From contig NZ_SOGJ01000004.1 in NCBI RefSeq assembly GCF_004402375.1, positions 1 through 64,000 on the forward strand: 64,000 nt of DNA, given 5' to 3'. Origin of the DNA: Cryobacterium breve. GTDB taxonomy: Bacteria > Actinomycetota > Actinomycetes > Actinomycetales > Microbacteriaceae. This document shows positions 1 through 8,286 of the stretch, piece by piece; positions within the stretch are counted from its first letter, which is position 1; each line of letters starts with the position of its first letter. Position numbers and translations under genes: made by a program. The notes beneath the pieces are model-generated. The model searched no databases and was not told where the DNA came from. It saw nothing but the letters and a program-made list of their open reading frames with translations.

Positions 1-68
1 CCGCACCTGTGGGGTACGTTTGAATACATTACGGTCCCCACACCAAGCCGTCAAAACCAGAAACACCC

Positions 69-85
69 CGGGCGTGTCACACCCG
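69..85 (-). terminator. possible terminator of the amino-acid permease gene
   Basis: Read on the minus strand this is a 7-bp hairpin (CGGGTGT pairing with ACGCCCG through one G-T wobble, 3-nt loop). It lies about 35 bp past the permease stop and is followed by a G-rich and then short T stretch. The T run is weak, so this is only a candidate. Nothing else is visible in bases 1-120. Confidence 0.3.
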
Positions 86-120
86 AAAACCAAAACAACC
101 AAGCAACATCCGTCGCCGGT

Positions 121-1587
121 CTACTTCCTGACCGACCCTTCACTGCTGGGATTGACCGGCTCGGACACCTCGTCGGCCCGGGAGTGCACCGGACCCAAAT
201 TGCCCCGGTATTTCCACAAGCCGATGCCAACGACGACACTCGCCAGAAGCATCGACATCAGGAGTTCCTGACGCGTGCGTTCCAGTAACGCCATGCCCAT
301 GAGCAAGGCGACGATCGCGGCGATGGCAACCCAGGTGAGATATGGGAATGCCCACATCTTCAAAGAGAGCCGGCTCGCGGCATCCGTGCCCATGCGACGG
401 CGCAGAATGAGCTGCGAAACGGCGATGACCAACCAGACGAGAAGCGCGATCGCACCTGAGGTATTGACCAGGAAGAGGAAGACGGTGTCGGGAAACAGGT
501 AGTTCATCCCCACCGTGATGAAGCCGACCACCGTTGAGGACAGGACAGCACCGCGCGGAACACCACGGACGGAGATCGTGGACCACACCTGGGGAGCATC
601 GCCGCGTTCGGAGAGGGAGAAGAGCATGCGACTCGCGGTGTAGAGACCCGAGTTCAGGCAGGAGAGCACGCTGGTCAGAACGATGATGTCCATGATCGTG
701 CCCGCGCCGGGGATTCCGTAGAGCTCGATCACGGCGACATAGGGGCTCTTGGCCACCGAGGCACTGTTCCAGGGAAGCAGCGTGACAACGATGGCGATGG
801 AACCGATGTAGAAGACCAGGATGCGCCACACCGTGGACTTGACAGCCTTCTTCACGGCGTCGACGGGGTTCTCAGACTCACCGGCGGCGATAGTTGCGAT
901 CTCAGCTCCGAAGAACGAGAACACGACCACGAGCACACCACCGAGCACAGCGCCACTGCCACTCGGAAAGAACCCGCCGTTGCCGGTGAGGTTGCTCATG
1001 CCCGGTGCCTCGACCCCGGGCATCAGGCCGATGATGGCCACGACGCCCAGCAGCAGGAAGACCGCGATCGCGGCCACCTTGATCGACGCGAACCAGAACT
1101 CGAATTCACCGAACATCTTGACGGAGGCGACGTTGGTGAGCGTAAGGAGCACCATCAGGATGAGAGCCCAGACCCACTGGTCCACTTCGGGGACCCAGCG
1201 GTGCACGATCGCGGCGCCGGCCGTGGCCTCGATGCCGAGGACGATGATCCAGAACCAGGCGTACAGCCAGCCGATGCTCAGCCCGGCCCAGCGACCGAGG
1301 GCCTTGTCGGCGTAGCTGGAGAACGATCCGGTTTCCGGATGCGCCGCAGCCATTTCACCCAGCATCCGCATGACCAGGATGACGAGCAGTCCCGCGGCGG
1401 CGTAGGCCACCAGGATGCCGGGACCTGCCTGCTGGATCGCGGCGCCCGAGCCCACGAAGAGCCCGGCCCCGATCACACCCGCGATGGCGATCATCGAGAG
1501 GTGACGTGGCTTAAGGGTCTGGGCCAATTGCTGACCTCCCCCGCTCTTCTTCGCGGTGGTGGGTTCTGTGTCCGTCAGATTGGCCAT
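121..1587 (-). CDS. amino acid permease (APC superfamily, GabP/AnsP-like)
   Basis: A 488-residue integral membrane protein of the amino acid-polyamine-organocation superfamily, expected to import an amino acid or GABA by proton symport across the cytoplasmic membrane. After a short cytoplasmic N-terminus comes the family hallmark IAGVIGAGLFVGSG at about residues 35-48 (unwound helix 1 that binds the substrate), then about twelve hydrophobic segments. The central FSFFGAEIATIAAGESENP stretch (about residues 223-241) is the conserved helix 6 / following loop. Length is normal for the family. It is monocistronic, reading away from the manB-like gene. The true substrate cannot be told from sequence. 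Confidence 0.9.
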   Translation of the reverse strand: MANLTDTEPTTAKKSGGGQQLAQTLKPRHLSMIAIAGVIGAGLFVGSGAAIQQAGPGILVAYAAAGLLVILVMRMLGEMAAAHPETGSFSSYADKALGRWAGLSIGWLYAWFWIIVLGIEATAGAAIVHRWVPEVDQWVWALILMVLLTLTNVASVKMFGEFEFWFASIKVAAIAVFLLLGVVAIIGLMPGVEAPGMSNLTGNGGFFPSGSGAVLGGVLVVVFSFFGAEIATIAAGESENPVDAVKKAVKSTVWRILVFYIGSIAIVVTLLPWNSASVAKSPYVAVIELYGIPGAGTIMDIIVLTSVLSCLNSGLYTASRMLFSLSERGDAPQVWSTISVRGVPRGAVLSSTVVGFITVGMNYLFPDTVFLFLVNTSGAIALLVWLVIAVSQLILRRRMGTDAASRLSLKMWAFPYLTWVAIAAIVALLMGMALLERTRQELLMSMLLASVVVGIGLWKYRGNLGPVHSRADEVSEPVNPSSEGSVRK

Positions 1588-1719
1588 GTCACTCCTGTTT
1601 CAGTGGGAACCAGCCACCGCGACGGTGCGGTCTGCTTGGATCCGTTGGGGATGCGTGAGTCAGCGTATGTCACCCGAACAAGGGCGTCGAAACCGACACG
1701 AGGGCTGAAATGTGCTCGT

Positions 1720-1741
1720 AACCAGACCTTTCGACCTGGTT
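1720..1741 (-). terminator. inverted repeat downstream of the manB-like gene
   Basis: AACCAG and CTGGTT are separated by 10 nt, just past the stop of the manB-like gene and upstream of the permease. It may be a weak terminator for the minus-strand operon, or an operator for the permease. There is no long T run. Confidence 0.3.
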
Positions 1742-1760
1742 TCTTGGAGAGCAGGCGCGC

Positions 1761-3248
1761 CTACCCACCCTGCATGAGTGCCAGGGCTTCGTCGCGGATT
1801 CGCACCATCACCTCGGGGGTGGCAGCCTCAACGGTCACGTGCAGAACCGACTCCGCCGTCGGCTGCTGTCCCGCTTCCGGGGCATCCTCCGACTGTGCCG
1901 GGCGCACGTTCAACCACCAGAACGCTTCGTCCGCGCTCGTCAGCCCGGTGACCGTGAGACCATCGAACTCCTCGAAATCGGCGGCGCCCATCCAGGTGTC
2001 GACGATGCGCGCGTAGACCCCGGGCACGCTCTCGACCGAGCAGCTGATCTCGCCGGAATGGGAGTAGGGCGTGGCATCCGTCGCCAGTTCTGACAACGGG
2101 CGGGACGCAGAGCCGATTTCCGCGAGGATCTGCAGAGCCGCGAGCAGGCCGCTGTCGGCAGACCAGAACGACGGGAAATAGAAGTCACCCGAGTGACCGC
2201 AGCCGAAGATGGCGCCGGTGGCGCGCAGCTCGGCCCGCATCAGCGCGCCGCCGACCGAAGTGGGCAAAGCCATGGCGCCCGCAGCCTCGATCATTTCCGG
2301 AACCGCGCGGGAGACGGTGTGGTCGTACAGCACCGACAGATCCTGGACAGGGTTCCCGGCGCGCGCCTGCTCGATCTGCCGCCGACAGAGGATTGCCCCG
2401 ATCGTGGACGGGGATACGACGGACCCGGTTTCGTCGACCACGACGCAGCGGCCGGCGTCGGTGTCGAACCCAAGACCGAGGTCGGCATCGTGCTGAATCA
2501 CGGCGTTCTTCAGATCGGCCAACGTTGCCGGAAAGGCAGGGTCGACCGGGTGCGGCGGGAGATCCGGGTCGGCGGTGAAAAACAGGGGAATGAGGGTGTG
2601 GCGCGTCGTGGGTGTCGGCGCGGCGGGTGCTGCTGGTGCGGTCGCGTTCGGGTCACCGAGCACGGCCGGCACGGTGGTCGCGGCGGCCCCTCCTCCCGCG
2701 TCGACCACGACGATGAGAGGGCGGATGCCACTGAGCCCGACCAGCGCGCGCACGGCCGCCGTGTAATCAGGCAGCAGATCGAACTCACGGTGGCCACCGG
2801 GCACGGTCACCGGGGTCGGTCCGTCGCTCAGGTACACGGCGGCGCGGTCACGGATGGCCCCGAGCCCGTGTTCCAGGCTGACCTCCAGTGCCCCCGCGCG
2901 CAGCACGGTCAGCGCTGCTTCGGCCCCCGGCGGAACAGAGATGAGGGCGGCCGGGGCGTTCAGGGTGCCTGAGCCAAACCGGATCTGGTCGGTGCTGCAC
3001 GGGCCGAGGTCGACAACGGTCGCCCCGCGGGACTGAGCGCCGCGCGTGAAGGCGGCCACGAGCTCCACCGGCTCGCTCCCGGCGTGCCCGATGAGCACCT
3101 CGCGGCTCTGCGCGCCGACCTCGTCGACGAAGGCGGCGGCCAGTGCTGCCACCAGGTCGGCGGTCAGGGGTGCAGCAGCAGTGCCGCGCACCTGGTGAGG
3201 GCCGACGACGGCGGCGAGGCGAGCGGCGGCATCCGTCAGGGGCGTCAC
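1761..3248 (-). CDS. manB: phosphomannomutase/phosphoglucomutase-like protein with degenerate active site
   Basis: A 495-residue alpha-D-phosphohexomutase homologue. It starts at GTG 3248, which overlaps the DUF3499 stop as GTGA; an upstream ATG in the same frame would bury DUF3499. The overall four-domain plan of ManB is recognisable (GTLNAPAA near 94-101, VVVDAGGG near 180-187, ADLGLGFD near 255-262, GAIFG near 345-349, NVRP near 447-450). The catalytic parts are eroded, however. The TASHNP phosphoserine loop is replaced by ISVPPGAE, the metal site DGDADR reads DTDAGR, the GEHS sugar loop reads GCGHS, and the phosphate clamp RPSNTEP reads RPAQSED. It sits in the conserved actinobacterial DUF3499-manB position, so descent from ManB is secure. 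Mutase activity is doubtful. Confidence 0.85.
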   Translation of the reverse strand: MTPLTDAAARLAAVVGPHQVRGTAAAPLTADLVAALAAAFVDEVGAQSREVLIGHAGSEPVELVAAFTRGAQSRGATVVDLGPCSTDQIRFGSGTLNAPAALISVPPGAEAALTVLRAGALEVSLEHGLGAIRDRAAVYLSDGPTPVTVPGGHREFDLLPDYTAAVRALVGLSGIRPLIVVVDAGGGAAATTVPAVLGDPNATAPAAPAAPTPTTRHTLIPLFFTADPDLPPHPVDPAFPATLADLKNAVIQHDADLGLGFDTDAGRCVVVDETGSVVSPSTIGAILCRRQIEQARAGNPVQDLSVLYDHTVSRAVPEMIEAAGAMALPTSVGGALMRAELRATGAIFGCGHSGDFYFPSFWSADSGLLAALQILAEIGSASRPLSELATDATPYSHSGEISCSVESVPGVYARIVDTWMGAADFEEFDGLTVTGLTSADEAFWWLNVRPAQSEDAPEAGQQPTAESVLHVTVEAATPEVMVRIRDEALALMQGG

Positions 3249-3484
3249 GCGTCGGCTCCTGATTCGGATTCGGCCGCCTGCTCGCCCGCTGGGCGGAGCC
3301 GCACCAACTGCCAGCCCTGCGGGGCAGTGGTGAGTCGGGCGTGGCGGGCACACAGGTCGAACGTGTGCGGCTCCCGCTGAATGGCCAACGGACCGAGAAC
3401 AGCCATCGCGTCGATGTAGTCGAAAGTGAGTGTCGCGGCGGATTCCTCCGGGCAGGCGACGCGGGAACAGGGCCTGAATGACAT
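3245..3484 (-). CDS. DUF3499 family small zinc-ribbon-like protein
   Basis: A 79-residue protein of the actinobacterial DUF3499 family, function unknown. Cys6 and Cys11 (PCSRVACP) plus the LCARHA motif near residue 45 give a CxxxxC...CxxH arrangement that looks metal-binding. The family usually carries a longer charged tail; here it ends shortly after the core. The ATG lies 7 nt after a TATCCT box on the minus strand, so the mRNA is probably leaderless. Its TGA overlaps the GTG of the manB-like gene, indicating translational coupling. A divergent metallopeptidase-like gene starts 44 bp away, the same order as in other Actinobacteria. Confidence 0.85.
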   Translation of the reverse strand: MSFRPCSRVACPEESAATLTFDYIDAMAVLGPLAIQREPHTFDLCARHARLTTAPQGWQLVRLRPAGEQAAESESGADA

Positions 3485-3528
3485 TGCATACAGGATACCC
3501 GTTCGACCAGCCGAACTAGGATGTGTTC
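3485..3528. promoter_or_regulatory. divergent leaderless promoter pair
   Basis: Between the start codons of DUF3499 (minus) and the metallopeptidase-like gene (plus) are two -10-like boxes. TATCCT on the minus strand (3492-3497) lies 7 nt before the DUF3499 ATG, and TAGGAT on the plus strand (3517-3522) lies 6 nt before ATG 3529. Both spacings place +1 at or next to the start codon. No clear -35 boxes were seen. Confidence 0.55.
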
Positions 3529-3981
3529 ATGTCTCGAGCACGCCCCTCCGCAGCGCCGACCCCCGCCCCCATTCAGCGTGGTCGCGGCCGCGACCGGCAC
3601 GGCCGAGGCATCCGCAGCTCGGTCACCGGCCCGTATCTTCCCCCGTTGCAGACCCGGATCGACACCTTCGACATGGCCGTGGCCTCCACCGTCGACTACC
3701 TGCGTTCGGTTTTGCCGGACCAGCTCTCGGATGTGACGTTCGAGGTGGCCGCGGGGCCGTCCTCGGTGCTCGCGGGGATCGGTGTCGAACGATGGACCGT
3801 TTACCCCGCCGAGCGTCGGGTGCTGTTCTACCGCCTCCCGATCCAGCGCCTGACCCGGTTGCACGGCGACGATGATCTACACCTCCGGATGGTGATTGAG
3901 AGTTGCGTATTCCGTGCTATCGCCGAACTGCTCGGTAAGGACCCGTGGGACCTGGCGCCGGATCGGTTCCGACACTTCTAG
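3529..3981 (+). CDS. metallopeptidase-like (zincin_1) family protein lacking the HExxH motif
   Basis: About 150 residues, matching the short zincin-like proteins encoded divergently from DUF3499 in Actinobacteria. The N-terminus is Arg/Pro-rich (RGRGRDRHGRG) and the folded part runs from about residue 35 to the C-terminal DRFRHF. At the place where true members have HExxH the sequence reads IESCVFRAIAE, so the zinc-binding histidines are missing and protease activity is unlikely. ATG 3529 is preferred over the in-frame GTG 3523 because it lies 6 nt behind a TAGGAT box, as in a leaderless mRNA. A strong terminator follows. Confidence 0.8.
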   Translation: MSRARPSAAPTPAPIQRGRGRDRHGRGIRSSVTGPYLPPLQTRIDTFDMAVASTVDYLRSVLPDQLSDVTFEVAAGPSSVLAGIGVERWTVYPAERRVLFYRLPIQRLTRLHGDDDLHLRMVIESCVFRAIAELLGKDPWDLAPDRFRHF

Positions 3982-4018
3982 GCCTGCCTTCCACTGCACC
4001 AGGACGTCCCCCTCACGC

Positions 4019-4047
4019 GCGACCGGGTTTCCCGGTCGCTTTTTTTT
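4019..4047 (+). terminator. strong rho-independent terminator
   Basis: A perfect 9-bp GC-rich stem (GCGACCGGG / CCCGGTCGC) with a TTT loop is followed by eight T residues, about 37 bp after the metallopeptidase-like stop. This is the clearest intrinsic terminator in the window. Confidence 0.9.
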
Positions 4048-4190
4048 GTCCGGAAACCGCGGAATCACGGGCTTCCCGACAGGGTTTGCAACAAATTTAA
4101 TCTAATTCCAAACCGTTTGGCGGAGGGGACCGAACCTCATTCAGCACCAAGAACCGCTAAATCCCAACCACAGACACGAAGGATTTCCCC

Positions 4191-4871
4191 ATGCGCAAGT
4201 TCACCAAGACCACGCTCAGCCTCGCCACTGCAGGCCTTCTCATCGCCGGCCTCGCCGCCTGCTCGACCACAGCCGATGAGACCGCACCGGCAGAGAGCAA
4301 CTCCTCCTCCTCTTCCGAGGAATCAACCCCCAAGGCCGTCGCCTCGATCCCCGCACTCTCGGGCGTCGACACCTCCGTTCTCCTCGACGCCGACTTCGCC
4401 GCGGCTCTGACCAGCCTTGGTCTCACCCCCGGCACCGTGGGAACCGCGACGCTGACCGACGGTAGCCTGCACTTCCCGATCACCGGCGGAAACGTGGACT
4501 ACTACGACCCCGAAGAGGACTACCGTCCCTTCGTGCAGGGCTCGATCGAGCACGAGGGTTCCGGCTTCTCCCTGACCGCCGGCGAGACCGTCGTCGAGCT
4601 GACCAACTTCACGATCGACCCCGGGACCAGCAAGCTGTTCGGCGACGTCACCGTCAACGGCGAGTCGGCTGCCACCCAGGTCCTCCTCTTCAACCTGTAC
4701 GGCGGAACGCTCAAGCCGCTGCAGATGGACGGCGACAACGCCATCCTCGAAGGCACCACCGTTCACATCTCCGCCGAGGCTGCCGGCCTGCTCAACGACA
4801 CGTTCATGACGGATGCCGTCGCTGACCAGCTCCTGGTGGGCATCGCGAAGATCACGGTCGCCACCAAGTAG
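4191..4871 (+). CDS. secreted lipoprotein of unknown function
   Basis: A 226-residue lipoprotein. A lysine/arginine-containing N-terminus and hydrophobic stretch end in the lipobox LAAC (Cys near residue 24), followed by a Ser/Glu-rich linker typical of surface lipoproteins. The remaining roughly 170 residues have a soluble, beta-rich look, with repeated short segments such as LTDGSLHFPITGG and EHEGSGFSLTAGE, resembling HtaA-type or choice-of-anchor domains, but I cannot assign a family. An AAGGA ribosome site lies about 8 nt before the ATG. The gene is monocistronic, flanked by terminators on both sides, so it is probably controlled on its own. Confidence 0.8.
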   Translation: MRKFTKTTLSLATAGLLIAGLAACSTTADETAPAESNSSSSSEESTPKAVASIPALSGVDTSVLLDADFAAALTSLGLTPGTVGTATLTDGSLHFPITGGNVDYYDPEEDYRPFVQGSIEHEGSGFSLTAGETVVELTNFTIDPGTSKLFGDVTVNGESAATQVLLFNLYGGTLKPLQMDGDNAILEGTTVHISAEAAGLLNDTFMTDAVADQLLVGIAKITVATK

Positions 4872-4884
4872 TAACTCACTTCTG

Positions 4885-4918
4885 AAGGGCCCGCTGCGCA
4901 GTCGCGCAGCGGGCCCTT
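4885..4918 (+). terminator. rho-independent terminator of the lipoprotein gene
   Basis: A perfect 15-bp stem (AAGGGCCCGCTGCGC and its complement) with a 4-nt AGTC loop starts 13 bp after the stop codon and ends in TTT. Confidence 0.9.
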
Positions 4919-5498
4919 TGGCGTTGCTCCGCGGTGTTCGAGCGTGTCGAGATCAGGTGTGGCAACGTGCGGATGCTGGCCCGGGGCATCCGTCGTTACC
5001 GCGCCAAATGCGGAGATTTTCACCACACGCCGCACACACCTGCGGCGACAACCGTCGGTTTGCAAATTTCTCCTCAGTCGCGTGACGACGGATGCCCGTT
5101 GCGGGCCTGGTGACGGATGCCCCGTTCGCCGGCGTTCCACTGGCCCGGTGGGATGCCGCAGGAATCGCAGAAGGGGGTTGTGGCCGTGCGCTGGCTGCCG
5201 GCGACGGCGGTCGGCGGAGACTCTGATCTCCGAGAGCCACCCCCTAACGGTGACCCCCGGCGACCCGCGCTGCCCCGCTCGATGAGTCGATCACGGCCCG
5301 GCACCAGAATGCGTGGCCGGCCGGAGGGTGGTCGTCGACCCCGAAGCCGACGAAACGGTGTCGCTAGTCTGGTTCGACTCCGCGGAGAAGGTGAAGGCCG
5401 GGCGAACGGCTCACCGTGATGGAGATCGGCTTCCTGGCGCCGGACGAACGAATCGTCGCCCAGCGGCGGTCCGTGGCGGGCCGCCGGGTTCGCCGGGC
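4919..5498. other. 580-bp stretch without a convincing gene
   Basis: This lies between the lipoprotein terminator and the stop of the DUF2029 mannosyltransferase. Open frames exist on both strands, but their translations are Arg/Pro/Ser-rich and look like non-coding high-GC sequence. A minus-strand stretch near 5130-5180 with a CDSC motif is the only hint of a decayed zinc-ribbon gene, and it is not enough for a call. Three copies of the genome-typical GGATGC-type motif occur near 4989, 5088 and 5114. Confidence 0.5.
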
Positions 5499-6935
5499 TT
5501 AACCGACGGTTTGGTCGCCGGGTTCCGGCACTTTCGACCAACCGGGCCTGAGCACACGCTGCGCGATGCCGGGACGGGCGCGGTGGATCGACATGACCAC
5601 GATCACGACGATGGCGGTGGCGATCGCCACCCGAGTCAGCGGGATCGACGGCACCAGCAGACGGAGGGTGAGCGCCATCGGAACGAGCAGCCACTCCCAC
5701 CGCCCGCTGAGGGCGATGAACGGCAACAGCAGCAGGGCATACCAGGAGTAGCGGGGGCTCAGAATGAGCAGAGCGCTTCCGATCATGACGAGCTGTCCCA
5801 GCCAGGGCTGGTCGGGGTCCGTCTTCCAGATCACCAGAACGGCGATGACGGCGAGGAGCACGGCCGCGACGATCACGGCCGAACCGCCTGGGGCGATCAG
5901 CGAAATCAAGGCAAAGCGGGTGCCGTCCTCATAGCCTTCTTCGGAGAGGTAGCCAGGCAGATAGCCCAGCACGCCAATGCCGGTGGACAGCACATACGGA
6001 ACGTAGAGGATGAGGAACGTCGCCACGGCCCCGACCGTGACCTTCCAGCCCTGGCGGCGCAGCATCGCGGGGGCCGCGAGCACGGGGATCAGCTTGGTGG
6101 CGATCGCGGCACCGAGTACGAACCCGCCGCTCCAGTACCGTCGGCCGGTAACCAGGAAAACGGCTGCCAGCGTGAAGACCACGCCGAGCATGTCCACATG
6201 GGAATTGGTGATCGCCTCGGTGGCCACGAGCGGACACCAGGCCCAGAGCGCGGCGAAGCGCTGGTCGATGCCCCGGCGACGCATGCCGACCAGCAGCATC
6301 CCCGTTGTGCCCACACTGAGCAGGAGGCCCGTGAGCTGCAACGGCCAATACTCTGCGTTCGGGCCGGTCAGTGCGCGCACTCCGGCGAAGTAGATCTCGG
6401 CGGCCGGCGGATAGATCGTCGGCACGCCGGTGCGATTCAGTGCCGAGCAGAGCAGGTCTCCCGACTCGGTCTTCTGCGCGGTCTGGATGCGTTCGCCGAC
6501 GCATTCGCGCTTGCCGGACTCGGTCAGCTCCGGGGCCGGGAACAGCCAATCAGGCCTCAGGGCGTCGAGACGGTCATCCGCCGGTGTGTACGCATACGGT
6601 GAGATCCCCGCAGTGGACACGATTCCGTCCCAGGCGTAGCGGGCAGAATCCGTGCTGGTGTTGGGCGGCCCGACCATAGCCGCGGCCCCGATTCCGACGG
6701 ACCCGGCCAGGACGAGCACCACGACGGCTCGGCCCCGCACCCCCCGCAGCAGCAGCACGGCGAGGGCGAAGAGCAGCCACAACCCGGCGGTGCACAGGAC
6801 GAGGGGCACCGTGTCCCGACCCGGTTTGAACAGGTCGTAGGCGAGCACGCTGAAGGCCGTCAGGGCAGCACTCGCGGCGAGGAGGAGGGAGACAACAGCG
6901 ATTCGCACTCTGCCATCCTGACGGACCCCACGCAT
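5499..6935 (-). CDS. DUF2029 / GT87 polyprenyl-phosphate-dependent mannosyltransferase-like membrane protein
   Basis: About 478 residues with ten or more hydrophobic segments, resembling the GT-C fold mannosyltransferases of Actinobacteria that use polyprenyl-phosphate-mannose to extend lipoglycans. A short extracellular loop carries the STDSARYAWDG segment (an acidic motif expected after TM1 in GT-C enzymes), followed by SPYAYTPADD and IYPPAAEIYF. Starts at ATG 6935 (GGGGG upstream) or GTG 6908 (AGGA upstream) are both possible. The longer open frame runs into the divergent oxidoreductase gene and is rejected. It reads toward the gene-poor stretch; the sugar acceptor is unknown. Confidence 0.8.
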   Translation of the reverse strand: MRGVRQDGRVRIAVVSLLLAASAALTAFSVLAYDLFKPGRDTVPLVLCTAGLWLLFALAVLLLRGVRGRAVVVLVLAGSVGIGAAAMVGPPNTSTDSARYAWDGIVSTAGISPYAYTPADDRLDALRPDWLFPAPELTESGKRECVGERIQTAQKTESGDLLCSALNRTGVPTIYPPAAEIYFAGVRALTGPNAEYWPLQLTGLLLSVGTTGMLLVGMRRRGIDQRFAALWAWCPLVATEAITNSHVDMLGVVFTLAAVFLVTGRRYWSGGFVLGAAIATKLIPVLAAPAMLRRQGWKVTVGAVATFLILYVPYVLSTGIGVLGYLPGYLSEEGYEDGTRFALISLIAPGGSAVIVAAVLLAVIAVLVIWKTDPDQPWLGQLVMIGSALLILSPRYSWYALLLLPFIALSGRWEWLLVPMALTLRLLVPSIPLTRVAIATAIVVIVVMSIHRARPGIAQRVLRPGWSKVPEPGDQTVG

Positions 6936-7020
6936 GCGGCCCCCATCGACTCGGGTGCGCGTCACCGGACCGTAAGGATTGAACAGCCCTCCGGAGACTC
7001 CTGGATGATGCAATGGAACC

Positions 7021-8286
7021 ATGAGGCGAATGATGTACGAGGCACAGCGCGCGCTGGCGTCCCCGGCGCGCAATCCCCGGATGGCCGTGGTGATCGGCCG
7101 CCTGCTCGGCATCGCCTTCATCGTCTGTTTCGGCACTGGACTGTACAGCCACTTCCTGCAGGAGCCCCTGCCGTGGATGCGCTTCCCGACCCGGCCCGCC
7201 CTGCTCTACCAGTTCAGCCAGGGTACCCACATCATCGCCGGCATCGCCTGCTTCCCACTGCTGCTCGCCAAGCTCTACATCGTGTTCCCCGACCTGTTCC
7301 AGTACCCGCCGGTGAAATCATTCCTGCATCTTCTCGAACGCGCGTCGATCGCCCTCTTCGTCGGCGCATCCCTGGTGCAGATCACCATCGGGCTACTCAA
7401 CACGTACCAGTGGTACCCCTGGCCCTTCCCCTTTCGCGAGGTGCACTACGCCCTCGGCTGGGTGCTGATAGGACTGCTCGTGCTGCACATCGGCATCAAG
7501 CTGCCGATCATCACCCGGTTCTGGAACCGCCGTGGAGACGCCGAGCGCGATGACGACGAGCACGATGCAACGGTTGCCGAGGACGAGGCCGTGCGACTCT
7601 GGGGCAGCCGTCGACCGTCTGGAGTGACGGGCCGGTTGATCGCCTGGATCGACGCCACGCCCGCGCTCAAGCCGACCGCGACGCCGGCCGTGAGCCGCCG
7701 GGGCTTCCTCACCACCGTCGGAGTCGCCTGCGCAGCCGTCGTGGGGCTGACCGCAGGGCAAACGTTCGCGCCGCTCGACGCGCTGAACGTGTTCGGGCCG
7801 CGCAAGAAGGGCGTGGGCCAGCAGGGAGTGCCGGTGAACCGCACCGCCGAGGAAGCGAAGGTCACCGCGAGCGCCCTCGCGACCGGCTGGGTGCTCACGC
7901 TCACTGCCGGCGACGTGGAACGCAGCTTCAGCCGGACCGAGCTCGAGTCCATGCCGCAGACCGAGGTTGAACTGCCGATCGCCTGCGTCGAGGGTTGGAG
8001 CCAGCTCGCGGTCTGGCGCGGGGTTCGCCTGTCGGATCTGGCCGACCTGGTCGCTGCCGACACCCAGGCATCCTTTCGCCTGACCAGCCTCGAGGAGCGC
8101 GGCAGCTTCCGGCAGACCGAGATGGGGCCGGAGTACGTGCGAGACCCGTTGACCCTGGTGGCGCTCGAACTGAACGGCGAGACGCTCGACGTGCAGCACG
8201 GCTATCCGGCGCGCATGATCGCCCCGGGACGACCGGGAGTGCTGCAAACCAAATGGCTGAGCCGGATTGAGGCGATCACCGCATGA
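7021..8286 (+). CDS. cytochrome b561-like membrane domain fused to a sulfite-oxidase-type molybdopterin domain
   Basis: 421 residues in two parts. Residues about 20-165 form a four-helix cytochrome b561-type domain with candidate haem ligands in GTHIIAG, FREVHYALG and VLHIGIKLP. After a charged linker, residues about 210-235 repeat a twin-arginine-like start (SRRGFLTT plus hydrophobic stretch). The C-terminal 180 residues are the oxidoreductase molybdopterin-binding domain, with IACVEGWS (Cys ligand of molybdenum) and the closing HGYPARMIAPGRPGV motif. This is an extracytoplasmic Mo oxidoreductase wired to a membrane electron carrier, possibly methionine-sulfoxide- or sulfite-related. The next gene overlaps as ATGA. 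Confidence 0.88.
   Translation: MRRMMYEAQRALASPARNPRMAVVIGRLLGIAFIVCFGTGLYSHFLQEPLPWMRFPTRPALLYQFSQGTHIIAGIACFPLLLAKLYIVFPDLFQYPPVKSFLHLLERASIALFVGASLVQITIGLLNTYQWYPWPFPFREVHYALGWVLIGLLVLHIGIKLPIITRFWNRRGDAERDDDEHDATVAEDEAVRLWGSRRPSGVTGRLIAWIDATPALKPTATPAVSRRGFLTTVGVACAAVVGLTAGQTFAPLDALNVFGPRKKGVGQQGVPVNRTAEEAKVTASALATGWVLTLTAGDVERSFSRTELESMPQTEVELPIACVEGWSQLAVWRGVRLSDLADLVAADTQASFRLTSLEERGSFRQTEMGPEYVRDPLTLVALELNGETLDVQHGYPARMIAPGRPGVLQTKWLSRIEAITA

Noticed and set aside
4953..5240. Minus-strand open frame with CAACGEN and CDSC-like motifs between lipoprotein and mannosyltransferase
   Set aside because: No ribosome site, composition like non-coding high-GC sequence, and the cysteine motifs fall in two different frames.
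5313..6602. 429-codon plus-strand open frame
   Set aside because: Antisense to the DUF2029 mannosyltransferase; Arg/Gly/Gln-rich with no domain, a typical high-GC shadow.
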